64,000 nucleotides of DNA, taken from Sporanaerobium hydrogeniformans (GTDB lineage: Bacteria > Bacillota > Clostridia > Lachnospirales > Cellulosilyticaceae). Under the pieces are notes generated by a model. It saw nothing but the letters and a program-made list of their open reading frames with translations. It did not search any database and was not told the DNA's origin. Location: positions 1 through 64,000 of the forward strand of contig NZ_PEDL01000005.1 of assembly GCF_002735925.1 (NCBI RefSeq), in the 5' to 3' direction. Positions 34,657 through 43,323 of the stretch are shown piece by piece. The position numbers were made by a program, and so were the translations under genes. Numbering within the stretch: the first letter of the stretch is position 1; each line of letters begins with the position of its first letter.

Positions 34657-35577
34657 TTGGCAATTATTGATTTTCATTGTGATACCATTGCTAAACTCTA
34701 TGAAAATAAAGGAAGCTTAAGAACCAATACGTATCATGTGGATCTTGAAAAATTAAAAGCATCAAAGTACTTGGCTCAGTGGTTTGCAATTTTTATAGAT
34801 AAAGAACAAGTAGAGAGTTCTTTAATAGAAAAAGCTCTTGAAATGCTTACTTATTTTAAGGAGCAGTTAACACTTTGTAGTGACACCATAACCCTAGCAA
34901 CTAGCTACGAAGCTTATGAAAGGATAAAAAAACAACAGAAAATAGCTGCTTTTTTATCCTTGGAAGAAGGGCAAGTGATAGAAGGCTCACTAGAGAATCT
35001 TATAAAGCTTGTAGAAGAAGGAATTCGTTTAATGACTCTCACATGGAACTATGAAAATACCCTTGCTGCCCCGCATTGGAGTACGAAAGGACTGACTTCC
35101 TTTGGAAAAGAGGTAGCACAGCTTGCTAATACACTTCCACTTCTTTTAGATATTTCACATGCTTCAGAAGGAGTGTTAAAGGATTTACAAGGCTTGTATC
35201 ATAAGCCTATTGTAGCTTCTCATTCCAATGCTTATGCCATTTATCCACATACCCGTAATCTGTCCGATGGAGCCATCCGCCAGGTGGCAGAATCAGGGGG
35301 AGTTATAGGAATTAACTTTTATAGTGTGTTTTTAGATGGAAGCATGTATAGTACGATTGAGGCCATAGAACGTCACCTTAATTATATTCTTAAAGTAGGT
35401 GGTGAAGAAGTCATTGCTTTAGGCTCTGATTTTGACGGCATTGTCTGCAAAAATGAGGTATGTCATGCTGGAGAAATGGGTAAACTGACACAGAGCCTAA
35501 GTAAGAAATACAGTCCAAGACTTATTGAAAAGTGGACCTATCAAAATGCAGAACGCCTTTTAAGGGAAAACTTCTAA
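34657..35577 (+). CDS. M19 family membrane dipeptidase-like protein
   Basis: A 306-residue renal-dipeptidase-like amidohydrolase. Zinc ligands appear in DFHCDTIAKL (HxD), the bridging Glu of LSLEEG, DISHAS and ASHSNAY, and GSDFDG supplies the last Asp. It probably cleaves dipeptides, including D-amino-acid-containing or cell-wall ones; no signal peptide is present. The start is a TTG, fixed by GAGGGGGAG upstream and by the family's N-terminus beginning just before DFHCD. Confidence 0.88.
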   Translation: MAIIDFHCDTIAKLYENKGSLRTNTYHVDLEKLKASKYLAQWFAIFIDKEQVESSLIEKALEMLTYFKEQLTLCSDTITLATSYEAYERIKKQQKIAAFLSLEEGQVIEGSLENLIKLVEEGIRLMTLTWNYENTLAAPHWSTKGLTSFGKEVAQLANTLPLLLDISHASEGVLKDLQGLYHKPIVASHSNAYAIYPHTRNLSDGAIRQVAESGGVIGINFYSVFLDGSMYSTIEAIERHLNYILKVGGEEVIALGSDFDGIVCKNEVCHAGEMGKLTQSLSKKYSPRLIEKWTYQNAERLLRENF

Positions 35578-35587
35578 AGGAAAGGGC

Positions 35588-35615
35588 TTGGAAAATTTAC
35601 ACAGTATGCTATAAT
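35588..35615 (+). promoter_or_regulatory. Promoter of the DUF1292 gene
   Basis: TTGGAA (35588-35593), a 16-base spacer with a TGC extended -10, and a perfect TATAAT (35610-35615). Confidence 0.6.
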
Positions 35616-35649
35616 AAAACAGAAATCCATTCCTAAGGAGGAACGAAAC

Positions 35650-36006
35650 ATGGAAGAGAACAAAAAATGTGGTTGTAACCATGAAGAAAATACCTGTGAT
35701 TGCTCACACGAGGAACATGACTGCGAATGTGGTTGCAACGAAGAAGGTTCTGTTATTTATATTACCTTTGAAGACGAAGATCAAGAAGTGCCATGTGATG
35801 TACTGAGCATTTTTGAAGTAGATGATGTGGAATACATTGCTGTTGCCCCACAAGATGAAGAAGAAGTACTTATCTTCCGTTATTCAGAAGAGGGAGAAGA
35901 AGTCAAATTAGATGAAATTGAAACAGATGAAGAATATGAAAAAGTAGCAGCAGAATTCGATGAACTATTCTTTGGTGAATTTGAAGAAGGTTCAGAAGAA
36001 GAATAA
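35650..36006 (+). CDS. DUF1292 protein with Cys-rich N-terminal extension
   Basis: A very acidic 118-residue protein. Residues of about 33-100 are the DUF1292 domain (YITFEDEDQEVPCDVLSIFEVDDVEYIAV, split by its turn). The first 32 residues hold seven Cys in CxC-type pairs (7, 9, 16, 18, 25, 27, 29) with interspersed His, which could bind zinc or another metal. The function of DUF1292 is unknown. Monocistronic with its own promoter and terminator. Confidence 0.8.
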   Translation: MEENKKCGCNHEENTCDCSHEEHDCECGCNEEGSVIYITFEDEDQEVPCDVLSIFEVDDVEYIAVAPQDEEEVLIFRYSEEGEEVKLDEIETDEEYEKVAAEFDELFFGEFEEGSEEE

Positions 36007-36030
36007 AAGAGGCTTAGCCTCTTTTTTTTT
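36005..36030 (+). terminator. Terminator after the DUF1292 gene
   Basis: A compact AAAAGAGGCT/AGCCTCTTTT hairpin with almost no loop is followed by a nine-base T-run. It overlaps the stop codon region. Confidence 0.85.
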
Positions 36031-36138
36031 GCTTTTTTGTAAAATATAAAGACGGGAAATCTAAAAGCAAGACGCATTAGGACAAAGTATAAAAAAAGCA
36101 GGAATACCCCATACTTAATAAAAGGAAAGGGGTGTGTT

Positions 36139-36789
36139 ATGAGAAAAATAGTTAAGATAGGACTTCTTGTTTTCTGTCTGACCTTAATGGGAGGAGTAGC
36201 TTATATGGAAAGCCGAGCGAAAACTTCACCAAAGGATTGGCCACATCCTATTGTAACAGTAACTTTAGAAAATGGTGAAGTATTTAGAATAGAATTATAT
36301 CCAGAAGAAGCACCTAATACAGTTAATAATTTTATAACACTTGCTCAAAAACGTTTTTATAATGATCTTGCCATCAGTAAGGTTATTCCAGACTACCTCA
36401 TTCAGACAGGGGATCCTCTAGGAAATGGTAGAGGTTTTCCTGGGTATCTCATTAAAAGTGAATGTAGGCAAAATGGCGTGTCTAACAGCCTACCCATTGA
36501 AGCTGGTACAGTATGTATGGCACGAAGTAGTCGATTTAATACAGAAGGCTCTCAGTTTTTCATTCTTCTTCAAAAAGACAGCCGTTTAGAAGGCTATTAT
36601 ACAGCTTTTGGAAAAGTGATAGAAGGACTTCCCATACTAGAGGAGCTATCTAATGAACCAGCTAGTGGCAAAGGAGTACTTCAAACAGAGAGAAGAGTAA
36701 AGACCGTTACTATTGAAACGTTTGGATATGCCTACGACGAACCGGAAGTTTTATCTCCTGTACAAGTACGCGAAGCAAGTCATTTTTAG
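36139..36789 (+). CDS. Membrane-anchored or exported cyclophilin-type peptidyl-prolyl isomerase
   Basis: A 216-residue cyclophilin with an N-terminal hydrophobic segment (IGLLVFCLTLMGGVAY, about 6-22), so the enzyme acts outside the membrane. The domain is recognisable from SQFFILLQKD and YYTAFGKVIEGLPILEEL. The usual FHRVI is diverged to ISKVIPDY, so the catalytic Arg is not seen there. Extracytoplasmic folding of secreted proteins is likely; full activity is uncertain. Confidence 0.82.
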   Translation: MRKIVKIGLLVFCLTLMGGVAYMESRAKTSPKDWPHPIVTVTLENGEVFRIELYPEEAPNTVNNFITLAQKRFYNDLAISKVIPDYLIQTGDPLGNGRGFPGYLIKSECRQNGVSNSLPIEAGTVCMARSSRFNTEGSQFFILLQKDSRLEGYYTAFGKVIEGLPILEELSNEPASGKGVLQTERRVKTVTIETFGYAYDEPEVLSPVQVREASHF

Positions 36790-36811
36790 AAACTTATACA
36801 AGATTTAAAAC

Positions 36812-36840
36812 TTGACAAGAAGTAGGGTTTTCTTTACAGT
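36812..36840 (+). promoter_or_regulatory. Candidate promoter of the topoisomerase pair
   Basis: A perfect TTGACA (36812-36817) is followed at 17 bases by TACAGT (36835-36840). Confidence 0.45.
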
Positions 36841-36873
36841 TATAGGATAAGAAGAAATTTATAGGTGATAGAG

Positions 36874-38841
36874 ATGAAAGAGAAAACATATGGTAACCAA
36901 AGTATATCTGCCTTAAAAGGGGCAGATAGGGTAAGACTTCGTCCAGGAGTTATCTTTGGGTCGGATGGATTAGAAGGTTGTGAACATTCAGTATTTGAAA
37001 TATTAGCCAACTCAATTGATGAAGCAAAGGAAGGTTACGGCAGTGTCATAGAAGTAACCTTACATACGGACTATTCCATTACTATCCAAGATTATGGAAG
37101 GGGTATTCCCTTAGATTTTAATGAGGTAGAGCAGCGTTATAATTGGGAATTAGTTTTTTGTGAGCTATATGCTGGGGGAAAATATAATAATAATGAGGGT
37201 GAAAACTATGAATTTAGTTTAGGGCTAAATGGACTAGGTTCATGTGCAACCCAATACAGTTCAGAGTTTATGGATGTAGAAGTAAAACGAGATGGCATGA
37301 TTTATGAATTGCATTTTGAAAAAGGGGAAAACATAGGAGGGCTTCGCAAAACTCCAGGAGAGTTTAAAAGGACAGGAACGCGCATTCATTGGAAGCCAGA
37401 TAAAGACGTTTTTACAGAAGTGGATATTCCAGCCACTTATTTTCAAGATGTCCTAAAACGACAAGCAGTGGTGAATAAAGGGCTTAAATTTAACTTTAAA
37501 AATGAATTGGAAGGCATAACAGAAAGTTATTATTATGAAGAGGGGATTGTGGGTTATGTAAAAGAATTAGCTGTAGGCAAAAATTTTACAGATATTCGAG
37601 TAGCAGAGCAGGAAACAAGAGGGCAAGATAGTCCAGACCGTCCAGAATATAAGCTTAAATTTCAAATAGCTTTTTGTTTCTGTAATGAAAAGAATAGTTT
37701 AGAGTATTACCATAACTCAAGCTATCTTGAGTATGGTGGTTCACCAGATAAGGCTATAAAAAACGCCTTTGTTTATGCCATTGATCAGTATCTTAAAAAT
37801 GAAGGTATTTACAATAAAGATGAAAAGAAAATTACTTTTGTAGATGTTCAAGATAGCTTGATTTTAATTGCTAACTCTTTTTCAACCATAACAAGCTATG
37901 AAAACCAAACTAAAAAAGCAATTACAAATAAATTTATTCAAGAGGCGATACAAGAATATCTTAGGGAATACTTATTTATTTATTTTACAGAAAACAAAGA
38001 TGAAGCAAGTAGGATTGCTAAGCAAGTTTTAGTTAACAAACGTAGCCGTGAGAAGGCAGAGCGCACACGTATTAATGTGAAAAAGCAGTTGAGTGGCTCC
38101 ATTGATATTAGCAATCGTGTTAAAAAGTTTGTGGATTGCCGAACAAAGAAGGTAGAAGAACGCGAACTTTATATTGTAGAAGGTGATTCAGCGCTAGGTT
38201 CTTGTAAGTTAGGACGTAATGCAGAGTTTCAAGGTATTATGCCTGTACGTGGTAAAATTCTTAATTGCTTAAAGGCAGATTACGATAAGATTTTTAAAAA
38301 TGATATTATTGTAGATCTTTTAAAAGTATTAGGCTGTGGGATTGAAATTACATCAAAGCATAATAAAGATCTGCATACCTTTGATATAGACAATTTAAGA
38401 TGGAATAAAATTATTATCTGTACAGATGCAGATGTAGATGGTTATCAGATTCGTACGCTTATTTTAACGATGCTTTATTCCTTGGTACCAACATTAATTA
38501 ATAAAGGCAAGGTATTTATTGCAGAAACACCTCTTTATGAAATTAACACAAAGGGTAAAACCTATTTTGCGTATTCAGAATATGAAAAAGGACAGATTCT
38601 AAAAACTATTAAGACGAAATATACATTACAGCGTTCAAAAGGGCTGGGTGAAAATGACCCGGATATGATGTGGGAAACCACTATGTGTCCAGAGACAAGA
38701 CGTCTTATTCAAGTTGTTCCAGAAGAGATAGAAGCAACGAAAACGATGTTTGATAAACTTTTAGGAGATGACCTGGCTGGTCGTAAGGAGTATATTGCTA
38801 CAGAAGGTCATCGCTATTTAGAGTTAGCGGATATGAGCTAG
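36874..38841 (+). CDS. parE: Type IIA topoisomerase ATPase subunit (ParE/GyrB-like)
   Basis: About 655 residues. The GHKL ATPase domain has HSVFEILANSIDEA, DYGRGIPLD and GLNGLGSCATQY. The TOPRIM domain follows, with IVEGDSALG, PVRGKILNC and CTDADVDGYQIR. Together with the downstream subunit it would form a topoisomerase IV-like decatenase or a second gyrase. The ATG at 36874 fits AGGTGA five bases upstream; the earlier in-frame GTG overlaps that site. Motifs diverge from housekeeping GyrB, which supports the ParE assignment, but gyrase activity cannot be excluded. Confidence 0.82.
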   Translation: MKEKTYGNQSISALKGADRVRLRPGVIFGSDGLEGCEHSVFEILANSIDEAKEGYGSVIEVTLHTDYSITIQDYGRGIPLDFNEVEQRYNWELVFCELYAGGKYNNNEGENYEFSLGLNGLGSCATQYSSEFMDVEVKRDGMIYELHFEKGENIGGLRKTPGEFKRTGTRIHWKPDKDVFTEVDIPATYFQDVLKRQAVVNKGLKFNFKNELEGITESYYYEEGIVGYVKELAVGKNFTDIRVAEQETRGQDSPDRPEYKLKFQIAFCFCNEKNSLEYYHNSSYLEYGGSPDKAIKNAFVYAIDQYLKNEGIYNKDEKKITFVDVQDSLILIANSFSTITSYENQTKKAITNKFIQEAIQEYLREYLFIYFTENKDEASRIAKQVLVNKRSREKAERTRINVKKQLSGSIDISNRVKKFVDCRTKKVEERELYIVEGDSALGSCKLGRNAEFQGIMPVRGKILNCLKADYDKIFKNDIIVDLLKVLGCGIEITSKHNKDLHTFDIDNLRWNKIIICTDADVDGYQIRTLILTMLYSLVPTLINKGKVFIAETPLYEINTKGKTYFAYSEYEKGQILKTIKTKYTLQRSKGLGENDPDMMWETTMCPETRRLIQVVPEEIEATKTMFDKLLGDDLAGRKEYIATEGHRYLELADMS

Positions 38842-38858
38842 AGAAAGGAGAACGTTTA

Positions 38859-40988
38859 ATGGAAGATCATGTGATTCGCCAGAACATTACCGAAACACTT
38901 GAAAATAATTATATGCCTTATGCCATGAGCGTTATTGTCTCTCGTGCATTGCCCGAAATAGATGGATTTAAACCCTCTCATCGTAAATTGTTATATACCA
39001 TGTATCGTATGAATCTTATCAAAGGAGCACGAACCAAATCAGCTAATATTGTAGGACAAACCATGCGACTTAACCCCCATGGAGATATAACTATTTATGA
39101 AACCATGGTACGCTTAACGGAGGCGAATGGGGCACTTAATCTACCTTTTGTTAATTCAAAAGGTAACTTTGGTAAAGTATATTCCCGTGATATGGCTTAT
39201 GCAGCAGCTAGGTATACAGAGGCTAAGCTAAGTCAAGTATCAGCAGAGCTTTTTAATGATATAGAAGAAAATGCAGTAGATTTTGTGGATAATTATGATG
39301 GTACTATGAAGGAGCCTGTTCTTCTTCCAGTTACCTTTCCCAATATTTTAGTTAATCCTAACCAAGGGATTGCTGTTGGGATGGCAAGCAATATTTGCAG
39401 CTTTAATCTTAGGGAAATTTGTGAAGCAACGATTGCGTACCTAAAAGATGAGAAAGCAGAAATGATGGACTACATTATTGCTCCAGACTTTCCAACAGGA
39501 GGCAGTATTGTATATGATGCAAGCGAAATCAAGAATATATTAGATACAGGTAGAGGAAGCTTTAAAATACGCTCACATTATAGATACATGAAAAAAGAAA
39601 ATTGTATTGAAATTACTGAAATTCCCTATACCACTACAGTAGAAACGATTATCGATAAAATTGAAGAGTTAGTGAAAGAAGGAAAAATTAAGGAAATCAT
39701 AGATGTGCGTGATGAAACAGATTTATCTGGTTTAAAGCTTACCATTGATTTAAAACGTAATACAGACCCTGAACTTTTGATGAGTAAACTCTTTAAAATG
39801 ACAGCACTTGAAGATAGTTTCAGCTGTAATTTTAATGTGCTCATCGGTGGGATGCCACAAGTGATGGGGGTAAAAACGATTATTGGGCACTGGTGTGACT
39901 TTAGAAAAGAGTGTATTGTAAGAAAATACACCTTTAATTGTGAAAAGATGGAAAAGAAACATCATCTCTTATTGGGTCTTAAAAAAATCTTATTAGATAT
40001 TGATAAGGCTATTTACATTGTGCGTCATACAGAAAAAGAAAAAGAAGTTGTACCTAATCTGATGCAATCTTTTGATTTAAGTGAGATGCAAGCAGAATAT
40101 GTAGCTGAAATTAAATTGCGTCATTTAAATAAACAATATATCTTAGAAACCTTAAAGGAGCTGGATGTATTGGAGGCAGAAATGAAACGTTTGAGAGAAA
40201 TCATTTCTAGTGAAGCAAAGATAAAAAAGGTTATTAGCGATGAACTAAAGCAAATTCATAAAAAATATGGTAGAGACCGACGTACACAAGTGATTAAGCA
40301 TACGGAGATAGTAAAACCTAAGGCAGAAGTTTTTATAGAAGATTACCGTGTAAAACTTTTCTTTACAGATCATCAATACTTAAAGAAGATTACCTTAGTT
40401 TCCTTAAGAAGTAGTGGAGAGCAAAAGTTAAAAGAAGATGATGTCATCTTACAAGAAATGGAGAGCAGCAATAAAAATGAGTTATTACTTTTTAGTAATA
40501 AATGTAATGTATATAAGTTAAAGCTCCATGAAATTGAAGATACAAAAGCCAGTCAATATGGAGTGTATTTACCGAATTTATTGGAGATGGAAGAAGGTGA
40601 ACAGATTATCTTCATCCATCCAACGGCAGATTATAGTGGATTTATAGCCTTTGGTTTCTATAATGGAAAGGTAGCTAAAATCCCTGTGAAGGCTTATGAG
40701 ACAAAAACCAATCGTAAAAAGCTCGTTAAGGCATACTCTGATAAAGTACCTTGTGTAGGAATGGCTTATGTAGAGGAAGAGGATTTTGTAAAATTAGTAA
40801 GAGAAGATGAGAAAGTAGCTATTGTACCTACTTATCTTATTAGCGAGAAGCAAAAGAAAGACTCGGCAGGCATTCAGGTTTTGAACATTACTAAAAAGAT
40901 TGGAATGAGTCGGATTGAAAAAGTAGAAGATGAGGCCCTTACAAAAGGGGCTGTAAAAACTATTCCAGCGGCAGGAAAACATTTATAA
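38859..40988 (+). CDS. parC: Type IIA topoisomerase cleavage subunit (ParC/GyrA-like)
   Basis: A 709-residue DNA-cleaving subunit. The winged-helix region has PSHRKLLYTMYRM, KSANIVGQTM and the catalytic Tyr of AAARYTEAKL. The coiled coil and a reduced C-terminal wrapping region follow. At 709 residues it is shorter than a typical GyrA (about 800 or more), and I see no QRRGGKG GyrA-box, which favours a ParC-type enzyme. It follows parE after 17 bases in one operon. Confidence 0.85.
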   Translation: MEDHVIRQNITETLENNYMPYAMSVIVSRALPEIDGFKPSHRKLLYTMYRMNLIKGARTKSANIVGQTMRLNPHGDITIYETMVRLTEANGALNLPFVNSKGNFGKVYSRDMAYAAARYTEAKLSQVSAELFNDIEENAVDFVDNYDGTMKEPVLLPVTFPNILVNPNQGIAVGMASNICSFNLREICEATIAYLKDEKAEMMDYIIAPDFPTGGSIVYDASEIKNILDTGRGSFKIRSHYRYMKKENCIEITEIPYTTTVETIIDKIEELVKEGKIKEIIDVRDETDLSGLKLTIDLKRNTDPELLMSKLFKMTALEDSFSCNFNVLIGGMPQVMGVKTIIGHWCDFRKECIVRKYTFNCEKMEKKHHLLLGLKKILLDIDKAIYIVRHTEKEKEVVPNLMQSFDLSEMQAEYVAEIKLRHLNKQYILETLKELDVLEAEMKRLREIISSEAKIKKVISDELKQIHKKYGRDRRTQVIKHTEIVKPKAEVFIEDYRVKLFFTDHQYLKKITLVSLRSSGEQKLKEDDVILQEMESSNKNELLLFSNKCNVYKLKLHEIEDTKASQYGVYLPNLLEMEEGEQIIFIHPTADYSGFIAFGFYNGKVAKIPVKAYETKTNRKKLVKAYSDKVPCVGMAYVEEEDFVKLVREDEKVAIVPTYLISEKQKKDSAGIQVLNITKKIGMSRIEKVEDEALTKGAVKTIPAAGKHL

Positions 40989-41015
40989 GTCGCAAGAAAA
41001 TGAGGGGGCAATAAA

Positions 41016-41825
41016 ATGTGCGAGGCTACACGTGAAGCTATAAAGAAAGCAAAAAGAATTGTTATTAAAATAGGAACTTCTTCACTTACTCATGAAAATG
41101 GGCGTGTGAATTTGGATAAAATGGAGAAATTAGCTAGAGTATTAACGGATATTAATAATTCAGGTAAAGAAGTAATCCTTGTTTCTTCGGGAGCAATTGG
41201 AGCCGGAATGCAACGAATCGGGCGTAATAAAAGGCCTGAAGATTTACCTTTAAAGCAAGCAACAGCAGCTATTGGACAAGCTATTTTAATGCAAATGTAT
41301 CAGAAATTTTTTGGAGAATACAATCAAGTAATAGCACAGATTCTTTTAACTAAAGATGTGATGGAGGATGAAATTAAAAAGGTAAATGCTAAAAATACCT
41401 TTGAGACTTTATTAGATTTAGGGGTTATTCCTATTGTTAACGAAAACGATAGTATTTCTACGGCTCAAATTGAAGGATATCGCTTTGGCGATAATGACAC
41501 GCTTTCAGCCACAGTAGCTCATCTTATTGGAGCTGATCTTTTAATTCTTCTAACAGATATTGATGGACTCTATACAGCTAATCCGAAGGAAGATGCATCG
41601 GCAACTTTAATCCGCACAGTAGAGGAGATTACGGAGACTATCAAGAATTTAGCAGGTGATGCAGGTTCGCATTTGGGTACAGGAGGAATGATTACTAAAA
41701 TTATGGCAGCAGAAATTGCTAAAGCATGTGGTGCGCATACCATTGTAGCTTCTGGAGACCATATAGATATATTAAATGCCATTTTAAATGGTGAAGAAAT
41801 AGGCACTTGGTTTGTGGCCAACTAG
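41016..41825 (+). CDS. proB: Glutamate 5-kinase, short form
   Basis: A 269-residue amino acid kinase that phosphorylates glutamate for proline synthesis. Visible are the N-terminal VIKIGTSSLT, VSSGAIGAGM, VNENDSIS, FGDNDTLSA and GTGGMITKI. It lacks the C-terminal PUA domain found in longer ProB proteins. No proA gene is adjacent; the next gene is a DUF896 protein. Confidence 0.92.
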   Translation: MCEATREAIKKAKRIVIKIGTSSLTHENGRVNLDKMEKLARVLTDINNSGKEVILVSSGAIGAGMQRIGRNKRPEDLPLKQATAAIGQAILMQMYQKFFGEYNQVIAQILLTKDVMEDEIKKVNAKNTFETLLDLGVIPIVNENDSISTAQIEGYRFGDNDTLSATVAHLIGADLLILLTDIDGLYTANPKEDASATLIRTVEEITETIKNLAGDAGSHLGTGGMITKIMAAEIAKACGAHTIVASGDHIDILNAILNGEEIGTWFVAN

Positions 41826-41838
41826 AAAGGAAAACAAT

Positions 41839-42066
41839 ATGGAAATGAATAAACTTATTGCACGTATTAATGAGCTTGCACGTAAACAAAAGGATGAGGG
41901 TTTAACAACCCTTGAGCAAGAAGAACAAGCAAATCTTAGACAAGAATATTTAGCCATTTTCAGAGGTAATTTTAAAAATCAATTAAAAAATACAAAAATT
42001 CAAACACCAGATGGTAAACTTCACCCTCTCACCTATAGACCAAGTGATAAACAAGTTAAGCATTAG
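41839..42066 (+). CDS. DUF896 (UPF0291, YnzC-like) protein
   Basis: A 75-residue basic protein matching the DUF896 family: MNKLIARINELARKQKDEGL, TTLEQEEQANLRQEYL and the conserved C-terminal TYRPSD. In Bacillus the YnzC member is SOS-induced, but no SOS box precedes this one. The ATG at 41839 has AAAGGA upstream. Its 3' end overlaps the cyclo-ligase gene. Confidence 0.88.
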   Translation: MEMNKLIARINELARKQKDEGLTTLEQEEQANLRQEYLAIFRGNFKNQLKNTKIQTPDGKLHPLTYRPSDKQVKH

Positions 42067-42637
42067 GCAATCAATTAGGGAACAGCGTAAAAGGCAAGAG
42101 CAAGCGGAAATAGAGTGGGCTTCTAAGCAAATAACTGAAAAGCTTAAAACCTTAGAAGCATATCAAAACGCAACAAAAATATTGAGTTATGCCGCTATGC
42201 CTTTAGAAATACAAACTTCTACTATCCATCAAAAAGCACGAGAAGAGGGGAAGCAGGTGGCCTATCCATTGATGGGACCTAATGAAGGAGAAATGACTTT
42301 TTATGAGGTAGATAGGTTAGAGGAGTTAGAAGTGCATTATTATGGTTCTTTAGCCATAAAAGAGCCTAACCCTTCGTGTCATACGTTAATCATTCCAAGC
42401 AAGGGAGATATTATGCTTGTTCCTGGCTTGGCTTTTGATAGAAAAGGTGGACGAATAGGGTATGGAGGTGGTTTTTATGATCGCTATTTAATCAAGTATC
42501 CCTTTCTATATACCATAGGGGTAGGACAAAAATTTCAACTTTTAGAAACAGTGCCTATGGAAGAAACAGATCAACTCCTTAAAGCACTTTTAATCAGTGA
42601 TAAGTCATGGGGGTGTGAGGAAATACAGGTAATATAG
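42044..42637 (+). CDS. 5-formyltetrahydrofolate cyclo-ligase
   Basis: About 197 residues. It converts 5-formyl-THF to methenyl-THF with ATP. The N-terminal basic helix SIRQSIREQRKRQ and the C-terminal ATP/substrate loops LVPGLAFDRKGGRIGYGGGFYDRYL are family signatures. The start is uncertain: GTG at 42044 gives the usual N-terminus, while an ATG at 42011 adds 11 residues. Neither has a clear ribosome binding site, and both lie inside the DUF896 gene, so translation is probably coupled. Confidence 0.85.
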   Translation: MINKLSIRQSIREQRKRQEQAEIEWASKQITEKLKTLEAYQNATKILSYAAMPLEIQTSTIHQKAREEGKQVAYPLMGPNEGEMTFYEVDRLEELEVHYYGSLAIKEPNPSCHTLIIPSKGDIMLVPGLAFDRKGGRIGYGGGFYDRYLIKYPFLYTIGVGQKFQLLETVPMEETDQLLKALLISDKSWGCEEIQVI

Positions 42638-42659
42638 CCTGCTTTCCTTGCATCCTTAT

Positions 42660-42688
42660 TTGCTATTTTTCACCAGATAGTATACAAT
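42660..42688 (+). promoter_or_regulatory. Promoter of ruvAB
   Basis: TTGCTA (42660-42665) and TACAAT (42683-42688) are 17 bases apart. The predicted transcription start falls inside the SOS box. Confidence 0.6.
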
Positions 42689-42690
42689 AA

Positions 42691-42702
42691 GAACAAATGT
42701 TC
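42691..42702 (+). promoter_or_regulatory. LexA (DinR-type) SOS box before ruvAB
   Basis: GAACAAATGTTC is a perfect GAAC-N4-GTTC site, the Gram-positive LexA core. It lies two bases after the -10 and 20 bases before the ruvA start, so bound LexA would block the promoter. ruvAB is a known LexA target in several Firmicutes. Confidence 0.78.
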
Positions 42703-42722
42703 TAAATCATGAGGAGTCAAGG

Positions 42723-43310
42723 ATGATTACGTATATTAGAGGTAAATTAGTAGAACTGGGTGAAAGTTTTATTGTTATTGAAACAAATGGCATAGGTTAT
42801 GAGATATTTTGTAATGGTTACACCTTTGAGGTGACTTTAGGTAAAGAAGAAAAGATTTATATTTATGAGCATATAAAAGAAGATAGTTATGATCTTTATG
42901 GATTCAAAACGAAAGAGGATAAAGAACTCTTTAAAAAACTTATTAGTGTCAGTGGTATTGGTCCTAAGGGAGGCATGCAAATTTTAAATAAGTATGCAAC
43001 AAGTGAGGTCATTGGCTATATTACACAAGGAGACACTAAAGCACTTAGTAAAGTGAGTGGTATCGGCCCTAAAACAGCTCAACGTCTAGTGCTTGAGCTT
43101 AAAGATAGTTTAGCCAAACTAGCTCTTGCAGAAATACCTCTCTTACAAACAGGTAAGGAAGATTATAAAGAAGTAAAGGAAGAAGCAATTGAAGCTTTAA
43201 TGATTTTAGGCTACGGACAAAATGAATCAAAGAAAGCTGTTGAAGCTCTCTTTGAGTACCAGGATACCAGTGAGAAGCTCATTAAAAAAGCCTTAAGTTT
43301 ACTAGGCTAG
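42723..43310 (+). CDS. ruvA: Holliday junction DNA helicase subunit RuvA
   Basis: A 195-residue junction-binding subunit. The N-terminal OB domain ([12 protein letters not shown]), two helix-hairpin-helix motifs ([31 protein letters not shown]) and the C-terminal RuvB-binding domain ([20 protein letters not shown]) are complete. It begins after the SOS box and precedes ruvB by 13 bases. Confidence 0.96.
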   Translation: MITYIRGKLVELGESFIVIETNGIGYEIFCNGYTFEVTLGKEEKIYIYEHIKEDSYDLYGFKTKEDKELFKKLISVSGIGPKGGMQILNKYATSEVIGYITQGDTKALSKVSGIGPKTAQRLVLELKDSLAKLALAEIPLLQTGKEDYKEVKEEAIEALMILGYGQNESKKAVEALFEYQDTSEKLIKKALSLLG

Positions 43311-43323
43311 AAAGGGGGAAAAG

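Noticed and set aside
36090-36138. ACCCC/GGGGT pairing that might hide the ribosome binding site of the exported cyclophilin
   Set aside because: The stem is only five to six pairs with a long loop; too weak to claim.
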